Source: Clostridiaceae bacterium Marseille-Q4143 (lineage in GTDB: Bacteria; Bacillota; Clostridia; Lachnospirales; Lachnospiraceae). Taken from it: a DNA stretch of 64,000 nucleotides. Every line of letters begins with the position of its first letter. Positions within the stretch are counted from its first letter, which is position 1. The translations under genes were made by a program, and so were the position numbers. This document shows positions 34,830-43,067 of this stretch, in pieces. The notes under the pieces were generated by a model. It ran no database searches and was not told the DNA's origin. It saw only the letters and a list, made by a program, of their open reading frames with translations. Location: assembly GCA_018228645.1 (NCBI GenBank), contig CP073693.1:3172416-3236415 (forward strand), in the 5' to 3' direction.

Positions 34830-35327
34830 CTATTCTCCATCTTTTCCCAGAAGCTTGTCTTTCATAGATGAATAATCCGGCGGAATCGAACCGTTCTGTC
34901 TTACATAATCATCAGTGCCTCCATCATAGAGAATCACCTGGTTCGGTTCTGCGTAAACCATTCCCAGTTCATTGATGGCCACATCTCTGATATGATCCAG
35001 ATCCACAGAAGTCATGATTCTTGTATAATTATCATTATTTTCCTTCCGAAGATCCTCAAGCTCCGTCTCAAGTGATGCAATATGCTTCACTCTACTGGTG
35101 GTTTCTGCCTGAAGCTGCAGATAATTGACACAGGACCAGAGTACCATGCAGGATGCTGCTGCGAGAAAAATCATGTACAGAACATTGACATATTGAACAT
35201 TGCTTTTTTCCGCGTGACGGCGTTCCCGTCTCTCCGGCTGACGTTCTCTGGACGGATATTCCAGAGTCTGCACCTTCCGTGCCGTATTTCCTTCAATTGC
35301 TCTTTGCTGTCTTCTCATCGTGGACAT
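34830..35327 (-). CDS. ftsL: FtsL-like cell division protein
   Basis: A 165-residue bitopic protein. A basic cytoplasmic N-terminal region (1-55) precedes one membrane span (about 60-80) and a coiled-coil (about 85-115, SLETELEDLRKENNDN), then DVAINELGMVYAEPNQ, the usual end of the FtsL/DivIC domain. It is identified from topology and position between rsmH and ftsI. I chose ATG 35325-35327, 8 nt from GGGAGGAG; a GTG three codons earlier overlaps that site. Confidence 0.85.
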   Translation of the reverse strand: MSTMRRQQRAIEGNTARKVQTLEYPSRERQPERRERRHAEKSNVQYVNVLYMIFLAAASCMVLWSCVNYLQLQAETTSRVKHIASLETELEDLRKENNDNYTRIMTSVDLDHIRDVAINELGMVYAEPNQVILYDGGTDDYVRQNGSIPPDYSSMKDKLLGKDGE

Positions 35328-35353
35328 CAATTCCACTCCTCCCTCATATCAGC

Positions 35354-36289
35354 TTATATCCGTTCAAACACCCGGAGTTTCGCACTTTTCGACCGGCTGT
35401 TTTCTTCCAGTTCTTTCTCCCCCGGCAAAACCGGCTTTCTCGTTACCACACGGCCTTTTGATACTTTTCCACAGACACACACCGGAAAATCCGGCGGACA
35501 AGTACACGGATGCTCATTGGTTCTGAATGCATTTTTTACAATTCGATCCTCCAGGGAATGGAATGTAATAATACAGATTCTTCCTCCCGGATTCAGGAAA
35601 TCGATCATGTCATCCAGTGAATCCCTTAACACTTCCAGCTCTCTGTTCAGTTCGATCCGGATCGCCTGAAATGTCTGTTTGGCCGGATGTCCCTTCTGCA
35701 TTCTGATCTTCGCGGGTATCGCGGCCTTGATAATCTCTACCAGCTCTCCTGTTGTCTCCACAGGCTTTTTCTCCCTTGCCTGTACAATATGTTTTGCAAT
35801 ATTCTTTGCAAATTTATCTTCTCCGTAATCTCTGATTACGCGGTATAATTCCATCTCACTGTAACCATTTACAATGTCTCTCGCAGTCTTCTCCTGCCTC
35901 TGGTCCATACGCATATCAAGTGCCGCATCTTCCCGGTAGGTAAATCCCCGGTCTGCTTCATCCAGCTGATAGGAAGAAACTCCAAGGTCAAGGACGATAC
36001 CGTCCACCCCTGTAACTCCCCTGGCTTTCAGTTCCTCCACCATCCGACAGTAGTTGCTTCTGATGATCGTCACCTGATTGCCAAAACATCTCAGTCTCTC
36101 TCCAGCTGCTTCAATTGCTGCTGCATCCTGATCAATTCCGTAAAAATGACCATTTTCATTCAAGCGGCTGCATACCTGAAATGCATGTCCGCCTCCGCCC
36201 AGTGTTCCATCCACATAGATTCCGTCCGGGCGAATATGCAGTTCGTCAATGGTTTCCTGTAGCAAAACCGAATAGTGACTGAATTCCAT
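35354..36289 (-). CDS. rsmH: 16S rRNA (cytosine(1402)-N(4))-methyltransferase
   Basis: A 311-residue RsmH (MraW) that methylates C1402 in the ribosomal P site using SAM. It starts [16 protein letters not shown] and has [11 protein letters not shown] (SAM motif), [26 protein letters not shown] and the late [15 protein letters not shown]. The ATG at 36287-36289 follows GAGGAACAGACAC, 11 bp after the mraZ stop; an in-frame ATG 15 nt upstream is less well placed. It is the second gene of the mraZ operon. Confidence 0.97.
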   Translation of the reverse strand: MEFSHYSVLLQETIDELHIRPDGIYVDGTLGGGGHAFQVCSRLNENGHFYGIDQDAAAIEAAGERLRCFGNQVTIIRSNYCRMVEELKARGVTGVDGIVLDLGVSSYQLDEADRGFTYREDAALDMRMDQRQEKTARDIVNGYSEMELYRVIRDYGEDKFAKNIAKHIVQAREKKPVETTGELVEIIKAAIPAKIRMQKGHPAKQTFQAIRIELNRELEVLRDSLDDMIDFLNPGGRICIITFHSLEDRIVKNAFRTNEHPCTCPPDFPVCVCGKVSKGRVVTRKPVLPGEKELEENSRSKSAKLRVFERI

Positions 36290-36300
36290 GTGTCTGTTCC

Positions 36301-36732
36301 TCACTCTCTGCCGCTTACATAGTTCAGGTGGCTGGCAATTGCATCCATATCACCAAAGTCGGCATTTTTCTTCCACTCGTCCTCATCCCAGATCTCAATA
36401 TGATCCAGCATACCGGCAAGCAGTACATCCTTTTTCAAATTCGCAAATTCACGAAGCGTCGTAGGAATTAGAATACGTCCCTGCTTGTCCAGTTCACAGG
36501 TTGTAGCTCCTGCGATAATAAAACGGGTAAAAAGACGGGCATTTCTGTCAGTAAGCGGAAGTTTTTTAAGCTCTTCTACATAGGCTTCCCAGCTCTCCAT
36601 AGGATATACGAAAAGACAGCCATCCAGTCCTCTCGTCACAACGAATTCTGCACCAAGCAGTTCGCGGAATTTGGAAGGGACAATCAGCCTGCCTTTGGGA
36701 TCTACCGTATGTCTGTACTCACCCATGAACAT
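36301..36732 (-). CDS. mraZ: Transcriptional regulator MraZ
   Basis: A 143-residue MraZ, an AbrB-like DNA-binding protein built of two SpoVT-AbrB repeats, which assembles as a ring and represses its own dcw operon. The repeats are [21 protein letters not shown] and [20 protein letters not shown]. The gene opens the division/wall operon and is preceded by five GTGG boxes and a good promoter. Start ATG 36730-36732 follows GAGGGTG; an ATG two codons later is possible. Confidence 0.96.
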   Translation of the reverse strand: MFMGEYRHTVDPKGRLIVPSKFRELLGAEFVVTRGLDGCLFVYPMESWEAYVEELKKLPLTDRNARLFTRFIIAGATTCELDKQGRILIPTTLREFANLKKDVLLAGMLDHIEIWDEDEWKKNADFGDMDAIASHLNYVSGRE

Positions 36733-36765
36733 GCGCTTTCACCCTCTTTCGTGACACCGGTTCCT

Positions 36766-36810
36766 CCACTTTACATCCACAAGAAACCACTTTACACCAC
36801 TTTTCTCCAC
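36766..36810 (-). promoter_or_regulatory. MraZ operator: five GTGG boxes with 10-11 bp period
   Basis: On the minus strand GTGG occurs at 36807-36810, 36797-36800, 36787-36790, 36777-36780 and 36766-36769, mostly as AAGTGG. MraZ in other bacteria binds such direct repeats spaced one helical turn apart. They lie directly downstream of the mraZ -10 box, so binding would block transcription start or early elongation. Confidence 0.8.
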
Positions 36811-36820
36811 TTACTTGTCT

Positions 36821-36849
36821 ATCATAACCCTGTTTTAGGCAAAATGCAA
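36821..36849 (-). promoter_or_regulatory. SigA-type promoter of the mraZ operon
   Basis: TTGCAT (36844-36849) and TATGAT (36821-36826) on the minus strand with 17-bp spacing. The first MraZ box begins 10 bp after the -10 element. Confidence 0.7.
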
Positions 36850-36880
36850 GTGCCATCTTAAGAAATTCTTCAGAAATCCA

Positions 36881-36922
36881 CAAAAGAAAACAGGGCTGCC
36901 TGCAGTTGCAGACAACCCTGTT
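36881..36922 (-). terminator. Strong terminator of the lgt unit
   Basis: A 15-bp stem (36889-36903 with 36908-36922), fully paired in minus-strand RNA with two G-U pairs, a 4-nt loop and the tail TTTTCTTTTG. It insulates lgt and the small gene from the mraZ promoter. Confidence 0.85.
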
Positions 36923-36933
36923 TTCTTTTCCCC

Positions 36934-37086
36934 TTATGAAATTGTTTTTGTGTGTTCTTCTTCGTAAGCTTCGATGAGCTGATCCATCTTCTGTGCTTCC
37001 TGAAGAAGTTCCGTCAGATTATCGGCCGTACCGACCATCTGATCAAGCACCTTCCTCTGTGCTTCAATTTGCTGTCTGACATTCAT
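36934..37086 (-). CDS. Small Spo0E-like protein (50 aa)
   Basis: A 50-codon reading frame starting ATG 37084-37086, only 3 bp after the lgt stop, and ending just before a strong terminator. The protein is two predicted helices. The second contains AQKMDQLIEAYEE, similar to the Spo0E-family motif SQxLDxLIxxY, with Ala for Ser and Met for Leu. Spo0E-type proteins dephosphorylate Spo0A-P. The ribosome binding site is weak, suggesting coupling to lgt. The family assignment is tentative; the Ser-to-Ala change lies in the motif used to define the family. Confidence 0.6.
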   Translation of the reverse strand: MNVRQQIEAQRKVLDQMVGTADNLTELLQEAQKMDQLIEAYEEEHTKTIS

Positions 37087-37089
37087 TCT

Positions 37090-37959
37090 TTAGCCATTTT
37101 GTTCCTTCACTTTTGCAGTTTTCCTGCCCTTCACAATCATGCAAAGGGAGAATACAATGAGTACCCCTGCCAACATCTGCGATACCGGAATTCCCGTTCC
37201 TCCAATCTGAAGCTGATCCGTCCGAAGACCTTCAATCCAGACACGTCCGAGCCCATATCCAAGCAGATAAGTCAAGAACAGTTCACCTTGGAATTTTTTT
37301 CGGGTACGGTACCAGTAGAGGACACAGATCACACCCAGATTCCATAACGATTCATACAAAAACGTCGGATGAACCTGAATAAACTGCTCCCCACCGATCA
37401 ACTGTACGTGTGCCCACATCTGATCCGTGATTTCATGCGCACGTACCGCACTCACCGGAAGCTGCATGGCAAACAGTCCGTCCGTGTAACCGCCGAAAGC
37501 TTCTCTGTTGAAGAAATTTCCCCAGCGTCCCAGAATCTGTCCTGCTACCAGTCCGATACACGCCGTATCCAGCATCCGTGTGAAAGAAAGTTTTTTCACT
37601 CTGCTGTATACGAAAACCGTAGCAACCGCTCCGATTACTGCTCCGTAGATTGCAATACCGCCCTGCCGCAGATTAAAAATACTCAGCAGGTCATTCTTAT
37701 AGTTGTCCCATGAGAAAATTACATAATACGTTCTGGCGCAGATGATGGACACCACAATGGCATAGATGACCAGATCTGTATACGTATCCGGATTCTGTCC
37801 GGTTCTCTTTGCTTCACGTTCTGCCAGATAAAGTCCCAGCAAGATGGAGCATCCCATAATAATTCCATAATAGGCAATATGAAAACCGTTAACGGAAATG
37901 AATTTTCCCACATGATCCAGGTAAATACCCAGATGTGGAAAATTGATTGACATGTTCAT
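37090..37959 (-). CDS. lgt: Prolipoprotein diacylglyceryl transferase
   Basis: A 289-residue seven-span membrane enzyme that attaches diacylglycerol to the lipobox cysteine of prolipoproteins. The family signature GRWGNFFNREAFGG (about residues 145-158) is present, with the earlier YGIIMGCSILLGLYLAE and late HPTFLYESLWN. It starts at ATG 37957-37959 about 9 nt after AAAGGAAA and has its own promoter. Lipoproteins in this window (TctC, the OadG-like subunit) are expected substrates. Confidence 0.96.
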   Translation of the reverse strand: MNMSINFPHLGIYLDHVGKFISVNGFHIAYYGIIMGCSILLGLYLAEREAKRTGQNPDTYTDLVIYAIVVSIICARTYYVIFSWDNYKNDLLSIFNLRQGGIAIYGAVIGAVATVFVYSRVKKLSFTRMLDTACIGLVAGQILGRWGNFFNREAFGGYTDGLFAMQLPVSAVRAHEITDQMWAHVQLIGGEQFIQVHPTFLYESLWNLGVICVLYWYRTRKKFQGELFLTYLLGYGLGRVWIEGLRTDQLQIGGTGIPVSQMLAGVLIVFSLCMIVKGRKTAKVKEQNG

Positions 37960-37985
37960 TGATGTATTTCCTTTCCCACAGTTTT

Positions 37986-38014
37986 ATTCTACGTCCTGAT
38001 CCGACTTTTTTCAA
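37986..38014 (-). promoter_or_regulatory. SigA-type promoter of lgt
   Basis: TTGAAA (38009-38014) and TAGAAT (37986-37991) on the minus strand, 17 bp apart. Confidence 0.6.
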
Positions 38015-38021
38015 CTTGCAC

Positions 38022-38040
38022 TTGTCGACAAATTTCGACA
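38022..38040. promoter_or_regulatory. Paired Spo0A-box-like sites upstream of lgt
   Basis: A perfect 0A box TGTCGAA is on the minus strand (38034-38040) and a TTGTCGACAA palindrome lies at 38022-38031, together forming an inverted pair 8 bp upstream of the lgt -35 box. Spo0A binding is inferred from sequence only. Confidence 0.45.
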
Positions 38041-38052
38041 CAGAAAAATATT

Positions 38053-39153
38053 CTATACATTGAAACGGAACAGAATCACATCGCCGTCTTTAACCACATA
38101 ATCTTTTCCTTCCATGCCGACGATTCCCTTTTCTCTCGCTGCGGAAAGGCTTCCATTATCAAGAAGATCCTGATAATTCACAACCTCTGCCTTAATAAAT
38201 CCGCGTTCAAAATCTGTATGAATCTTACCTGCTGCCTGCGGTGCCTTGGTACCTTTCTTGATAGTCCATGCACGACACTCATCTTCTCCTGCAGTAAGAA
38301 AACTGATCAGTCCCAAAAGGCTGTAGCTTGCTGCCACCAGTTTGTCAAGGCCACTGGACTCTACACCCAGATCCTCCAGGTATTCTTTCTTCTCATCCTC
38401 ATCCAGTTCAGAGAGTTCCTGCTCAATCTGTGCACAGATGACAAATACTTCTGCGCCTTCTTCTTTTGCCATCTCTCTTACTTTTGCTACGTGTGGATTG
38501 GAAGCTCCGTCATCTGCCAGATCATCCTCTGTTACGTTGGCTGCATAGATCGTCGGTTTTGCAGTCAGAAGATTGTAATTCTTAAACCACAGCTGATCGT
38601 CTTCATCATCAGGCACCTCAAAGGTTCTTGCCATCTTGCCCTCTTCCAGATGCGCTTTGACAGCCTCTACCAGTTCCAGTTCTTTGGCATAGGTTTTATC
38701 CATCTTTGCCTGTTTTCCGATCTTGGAAATTCTTCTGTCCAGAATCTCGATATCAGAGAAGATCAGCTCCAGGTTAATCGTCTCAATATCTCTTGCCGGA
38801 TCAATGGAACCATCCACATGAATGATATTCGGGTCCTCGAAGCAGCGTACCACATGAACAATGGCGTCTACCTCACGGATATTTGCCAGAAACTGGTTGC
38901 CAAGTCCCTCACCTTTGCTGGCACCCTTTACCAGACCTGCAATATCTACAAATTCAATGGTAGCCGGTGTTACTTTCTTTGTATGATACAGCTCGCCCAG
39001 TTTTACAATTCTCTCATCCGGAACAGATACGATGCCAACGTTCGGATCAATTGTTGCAAAGGGATAGTTTGCAGACAGCGCTCCTGCCTTGGTCAGAGAA
39101 TTAAATAATGTACTTTTTCCTACATTTGGAAGTCCGACGATGCCTAATTTCAT
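38053..39153 (-). CDS. ychF: Redox-regulated ATPase/GTPase YchF
   Basis: A 366-residue Obg-family P-loop protein. Motifs include G1 [15 protein letters not shown] (residues 8-22), G3 [17 protein letters not shown] and the C-terminal TGS domain (about 280-366) ending [14 protein letters not shown]. YchF prefers ATP and associates with ribosomes. The start ATG 39151-39153 gives the canonical [10 protein letters not shown]; the frame runs 27 codons further upstream without homology. The ribosome binding site is weak (AGGGT). Confidence 0.95.
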   Translation of the reverse strand: MKLGIVGLPNVGKSTLFNSLTKAGALSANYPFATIDPNVGIVSVPDERIVKLGELYHTKKVTPATIEFVDIAGLVKGASKGEGLGNQFLANIREVDAIVHVVRCFEDPNIIHVDGSIDPARDIETINLELIFSDIEILDRRISKIGKQAKMDKTYAKELELVEAVKAHLEEGKMARTFEVPDDEDDQLWFKNYNLLTAKPTIYAANVTEDDLADDGASNPHVAKVREMAKEEGAEVFVICAQIEQELSELDEDEKKEYLEDLGVESSGLDKLVAASYSLLGLISFLTAGEDECRAWTIKKGTKAPQAAGKIHTDFERGFIKAEVVNYQDLLDNGSLSAAREKGIVGMEGKDYVVKDGDVILFRFNV

Positions 39154-39542
39154 GCTATCAATTACCCTATTCAGAAATTCCTGGTTTCCAGGATGTTCTG
39201 CCTTTCTCTTTCTTTCCTTACACAGCTCGGGCAAATCCTGGCTGGATGTGCCCGATACAACATTATATTATAGCACATCCCTGTGGGTTTGGAAAGAGGT
39301 GGTTCTGGGGTTCCGCACTTTATTGACCGGGTTAGGGCGTGGGCTCTGGGGTTATGTGTCCCGGACCGGGACGTGGATCTCTGCACCAAACTTGCCAAAA
39401 AATTTCCTGCCTTTTTTGAAAAATGCGGAACTATCAGCCAACGAATCCCGTTTCTGGCCCATTTCACGTAAAAAAGCTTGTTGTGGCGACGTGAAACAGG
39501 AACTGGCGCGGAACTATTTTGATATAGACCCACGCCAGGTTA
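39154..39542. other. 389-bp region without a supported gene
   Basis: The stretch between the alcohol dehydrogenase stop and ychF has no convincing gene. It holds minus-strand TATAAT-like elements near 39262-39272 (possible ychF promoter), a G-rich plus-strand patch (about 39285-39360), a TTTCACGT/ACGTGAAA inverted repeat with a 19-nt loop (about 39463-39500), and a 10-bp direct repeat GCGGAACTAT (about 39425 and 39510). Open frames of 60-166 codons cross it but have low-complexity, non-protein-like composition. Confidence 0.5.
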
Positions 39543-40697
39543 TTAATCCCAGAGATTGCGGTACAGCTGTTCTACTTCTTCCTCTGTAATCGGCCGTCTG
39601 GTGTTCTGCGGACTTCCGCTCTCCATGGCATCATGCGCCATCTTTTCAATTACATCGAAAAATTCTTTTCTGTCCACACCGTACTCTTCCAGTGTCGGAG
39701 TTTCCAGATCTTTAACCAGATCCTCTACTGCATCCATGAATTTTGCAGCTGCGGCTTCGTCGCTGTCCTCAGCAGTTGCTTTTCCGATGGTTCTTGCCAG
39801 ATCAGCAAACCGGTCATAAGCTCCGGGCACTGCAAACTTCAGGCACTCTTTCAGCAGCATGGCATTGGAAAGACCATGTGCAATATGAAACATGGCACCG
39901 ATCGGACGGCTCATGCCGTGAATGACTGTTACAGAAGAGTTGCAGAATGCAATTCCTGCTTCCAGCGCTGCCACTGACATCTGCACTCTTGCTTTCTCGT
40001 TCTGTCCATCGTGAAATGCAACCGGCAGATACTGGAAGATTCTCTTCACTGCAGAAACAGCGAAGGTATCAGATAAAGTCTGTGCCTTTCTGGAGGTATA
40101 TGCCTCTACTGCATGACAAAGTGCATCCAGTCCGGTAGCTGCCGTAATTTTCGGCGGTGCTGTCATAGTGAACTGCGGGTCAATAATTGCCAGATTCGGA
40201 ATCAGCACATCTCCGGTCAAAAGCATTTTAATATCTCTCTTCGTATCCGTGATAATCGTAAATTTGGTAGCCTCGGAACCGGTACCTGCAGTCGTCGGGA
40301 TTGCTGCCATCGGCGGCATCTTCACATCAATCACTTTTCCCATATAATCGGAAATGTTTCCACCGCCTGCTGCCATCATACCGATTGCTTTCATGGAATC
40401 AATTGGGCTTCCGCCGCCGAGCGCTACCAGGAAATCACAGTTCTCATCTTTATACATTTTCAGGCCAGCTTCAATCATAGTGTCTGTCGGCTCTCCAGTC
40501 ACACCGCTGAAAATCACATATTTAATTCCCTGATTTTTCAGGGCAGTCTCTACTTTTGCACAGTTTCCAAGACCGACCATGACACTGTCTGTCACAAGCA
40601 GTGCTTTTTTTCCCATAGAGCCAAATTTCTTTTCTGCCAGTTCAAGAGCCCCTGAACCTGATACAATCTGTCCCGGTACAATAAAATCTCTTGCCAT
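39543..40697 (-). CDS. Iron-containing alcohol dehydrogenase
   Basis: A 384-residue group III (Fe-dependent) alcohol dehydrogenase. The NAD(P)-binding half has VALGGGSPIDSMKAIG and PTTAGTGSEATKFTII; the metal-binding half contains DALCHAVEAYTS, with the first His, and VIHGMSRPIGAMFHIAHGLSNAM, which supplies the other histidines. Relatives reduce acetaldehyde, butyraldehyde or lactaldehyde, or oxidise 1,3-propanediol; the substrate is not set by sequence. Start ATG 40695-40697 follows GGAGGCG. It is a separate unit after the rseP terminator. Confidence 0.93.
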   Translation of the reverse strand: MARDFIVPGQIVSGSGALELAEKKFGSMGKKALLVTDSVMVGLGNCAKVETALKNQGIKYVIFSGVTGEPTDTMIEAGLKMYKDENCDFLVALGGGSPIDSMKAIGMMAAGGGNISDYMGKVIDVKMPPMAAIPTTAGTGSEATKFTIITDTKRDIKMLLTGDVLIPNLAIIDPQFTMTAPPKITAATGLDALCHAVEAYTSRKAQTLSDTFAVSAVKRIFQYLPVAFHDGQNEKARVQMSVAALEAGIAFCNSSVTVIHGMSRPIGAMFHIAHGLSNAMLLKECLKFAVPGAYDRFADLARTIGKATAEDSDEAAAAKFMDAVEDLVKDLETPTLEEYGVDRKEFFDVIEKMAHDAMESGSPQNTRRPITEEEVEQLYRNLWD

Positions 40698-40819
40698 CTT
40701 ACGCCTCCACAATTATCTTGTTATTTATTTAACATAATTATAGCACTCCCAAATTTGTTTTTATATGTACTATACTGCAGCAAATATTTCCTATCATAAA
40801 CGTCCGAATACTTCTGCAC

Positions 40820-40849
40820 AAAAAACGCCTGCGGTTACCCGCAGACGCT
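40820..40849 (-). terminator. Intrinsic terminator after rseP
   Basis: A 10-bp stem (40825-40834 with 40839-40848) with a GTAA/TTAC loop and the minus-strand tail TTTTTTGTG. It ends the pyrH-to-rseP gene string. Confidence 0.85.
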
Positions 40850-40864
40850 TCTCATTTTCATTTC

Positions 40865-41896
40865 TTATCTTAAAAAAATCTTATACACATCATTAAAAAG
40901 AATCAGCACCATCAATCCCATGAGAAATACAAAACCAAGGAAATGTACCATACTCTCTTTCTCCGTCGGAAGTGCCTTTCCGCGGATGGCTTCAATAATC
41001 AGAAAGACCAGCCGTCCGCCATCCAGCGCAGGAATGGGCAGGAAATTCATGACCCCCAGGTTGACGCTTAGGAGAATTGCCATCATCAGCAGATTCATAG
41101 CCACATAGAACCAGCCATCCGGACGGGATTCCTGATAAGTCTCACCGATGGCATCCACGATACCAACCGGACCAGACATCTCATTTAAGCCCACTTGTCC
41201 GCGCACCAGCATGGACAGGCTCTCTACCGTGGCTTTCATCCAGTAGCGGACTTCCGCCCCACTGTAGCCGAACACCTGGAACACATTTCCTTTATCCCGG
41301 TAAACAGATTTGGAAAATCCATAGAGGTAAGCTCCATTTTCACTCTGAAACGGCGTCAGAGTCACTTTGTAGCTCTCGCCGTCTCTTTTGTAGGTTACTT
41401 CTGCGGTCTGTCCCTGATGTAGGGTACTGTAGAGGCTTACTTCCCTGTACAGAAAAGTGTGACTGCCGCCGATACTGGTGATCTGGTCACCATCCTCCAT
41501 GCCGGCTGCTTCCGCTGCGGAACCGGGGATGACATTGATTACGGTACTGTCATAGCCCACTCCTGCCACAATGATCATGGCCATCAGATAGGCAAGGATA
41601 AAGTTAAAGATGGGACCTGCCGCCACTACGGAAATCCGCGTCCAGACGGAAGCACTTCCAAAGGATCCCTCTTCGTCGCTGTCTCCATCCTCTCCCACCA
41701 TCAGGCAGGAACCGCCAAATGGAAGCAGCTTCAGAGAATACCGGGTTCCACCCCACTCATGGCTCCACAGTCTTGGCCCCATGCCAAGGGAAAATTCCGT
41801 CACCGCAATCCCGCCCCGCTTCGCCAGGAGAAAATGTCCCAACTCATGGAACAGCACAAGGGCACTGAAAATAATCAGTGCAAAAATGATACTCAA
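40865..41896 (-). CDS. rseP: Site-2 membrane metalloprotease RseP
   Basis: A 343-residue M50 intramembrane zinc protease. The first membrane span has the catalytic HELGH (about residues 17-21); a PDZ domain (about 110-180, with VIPGSAAEAAGMEDGDQI) follows; and the late span has NFLPIPALDGGRLVF with the NxxPxPxLDGG metal-ligand motif. Such proteases cleave anti-sigma factors and signal-peptide remnants. I start at TTG 41894-41896, right after the dxr stop and 4 nt from AGGTGG; a TTG six codons upstream would overlap dxr. It is the last gene of its operon. Confidence 0.94.
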   Translation of the reverse strand: MSIIFALIIFSALVLFHELGHFLLAKRGGIAVTEFSLGMGPRLWSHEWGGTRYSLKLLPFGGSCLMVGEDGDSDEEGSFGSASVWTRISVVAAGPIFNFILAYLMAMIIVAGVGYDSTVINVIPGSAAEAAGMEDGDQITSIGGSHTFLYREVSLYSTLHQGQTAEVTYKRDGESYKVTLTPFQSENGAYLYGFSKSVYRDKGNVFQVFGYSGAEVRYWMKATVESLSMLVRGQVGLNEMSGPVGIVDAIGETYQESRPDGWFYVAMNLLMMAILLSVNLGVMNFLPIPALDGGRLVFLIIEAIRGKALPTEKESMVHFLGFVFLMGLMVLILFNDVYKIFLR

Positions 41897-41897
41897 T

Positions 41898-43040
41898 CTA
41901 CCACCTGCTCTCAATCAGTTCATAGGTTGCCGCTTCTGTCTCCAGAATCTGCTCTACTGTCGGATTCTCTGTCACTTTATGTTCTTCCATGCAGCTTCTG
42001 ATGATTTCCGGAATATCCAGAAAACCGATCTTGCGATCCAGGAATTTGGCAACTGCACGCTCATTGGCTGCATTGTAGACTGTCGGCATAGTGCCGCCTG
42101 CTGCCGCTGCATTAAAGGCCAGCTTCAGTCCCGGGAAGTTCTCCATATCCGGCTTCTCAAAAGTAATCTGATTCAGTGTCCAGAAATCCAGACGATCTCC
42201 CGGCAGATGCCGGCGGTTCGGATAATACAGGGCATACTGGATCGGAAGTTTCATATCCGGTGTGCCGAGCTGCGCGATGACCGCGCCGTCCACGAACTCT
42301 ACCATGGAATGGATGATACTCTTCGGCTGTACCACAATCTGAATATCTTTTGGCTCCACACCAAAGAGCCAGCGGGCCTCCATCATTTCCAGTCCCTTAT
42401 TGACCAGAGTTGCCGAATCAATGGTAATCTTTCTTCCCATGGACCAGTTGGGATGCTTCAGTGCGTCCTCCACCTGGACATTTTTCAGTTCTTCTTTTTT
42501 CTTTCCGCGGAACGGGCCGCCGGATGCCGTCAGAAGAATCTTCTTCAGCTGATCCTTATGCTCACCGTTCAGGCACTGGAAAATGGCGCTGTGCTCGCTG
42601 TCCACCGGGAGAATTTTCACATGACACTCTTCTGCCAGCGGCATGATAATGTGTCCTGCGGTTACCAGAGTCTCTTTATTTGCCAGCGCAATGTCTTTTC
42701 CCGCTTTCATGGCTGCAATGGTCGGACGGATACCAATCATACCGACGATGGCCATTACCAGAATCTCAGATGCCGGGTCTGTTGCCACTTCCAGAAGTCC
42801 ATCCATACCGGATACGACTTTTACCGGAAGATCCTTTACCCGATCCCGTAATTCTTTTGCTTTTTCCTCGGTCCACATAGCCGCCAGAGCCGGATGAAAT
42901 TCCCGGATCTGTTTTTCCATCAGATCAACGTTGCCGCCTGCTGCCAGTGCGGTAATCTGAAGATCTCCGTTCTCCCGTACCACTTCCAGGGTCTGGGTAC
43001 CGATGGAACCGGTGGAACCTAATATTGCTACTTTCTTCAT
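41898..43040 (-). CDS. dxr: 1-deoxy-D-xylulose 5-phosphate reductoisomerase
   Basis: A 380-residue Dxr (IspC), second step of the MEP isoprenoid pathway. NADPH binding: ILGSTGSIGTQTLEV. Metal and substrate site: LPVDSEHSAIFQCL and ASGGPFRG, with IDSATLVNKGLEMMEA and QPKSIIHSMVEFVDGA. The start ATG 43038-43040 follows CAGGAGAG; the upstream in-frame start lacks homology. It stands between cdsA and rseP, a common Firmicutes order that joins isoprenoid and lipid synthesis. Confidence 0.97.
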   Translation of the reverse strand: MKKVAILGSTGSIGTQTLEVVRENGDLQITALAAGGNVDLMEKQIREFHPALAAMWTEEKAKELRDRVKDLPVKVVSGMDGLLEVATDPASEILVMAIVGMIGIRPTIAAMKAGKDIALANKETLVTAGHIIMPLAEECHVKILPVDSEHSAIFQCLNGEHKDQLKKILLTASGGPFRGKKKEELKNVQVEDALKHPNWSMGRKITIDSATLVNKGLEMMEARWLFGVEPKDIQIVVQPKSIIHSMVEFVDGAVIAQLGTPDMKLPIQYALYYPNRRHLPGDRLDFWTLNQITFEKPDMENFPGLKLAFNAAAAGGTMPTVYNAANERAVAKFLDRKIGFLDIPEIIRSCMEEHKVTENPTVEQILETEAATYELIESRW

Positions 43041-43067
43041 CGTTCTTCTCTCCTGTAGAATCTCCAA

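Noticed and set aside
36766..36810. Short regularly spaced repeats that could suggest a CRISPR array
   Set aside because: Units are 4-6 bp with 10-bp period and match MraZ boxes; there are no repeat-length units or spacers.
39089..39589. Open frames of 60-166 codons across the ychF upstream region
   Set aside because: No ribosome binding sites, odd composition, and partial overlap with both flanking genes; reported instead as an unexplained non-coding region.
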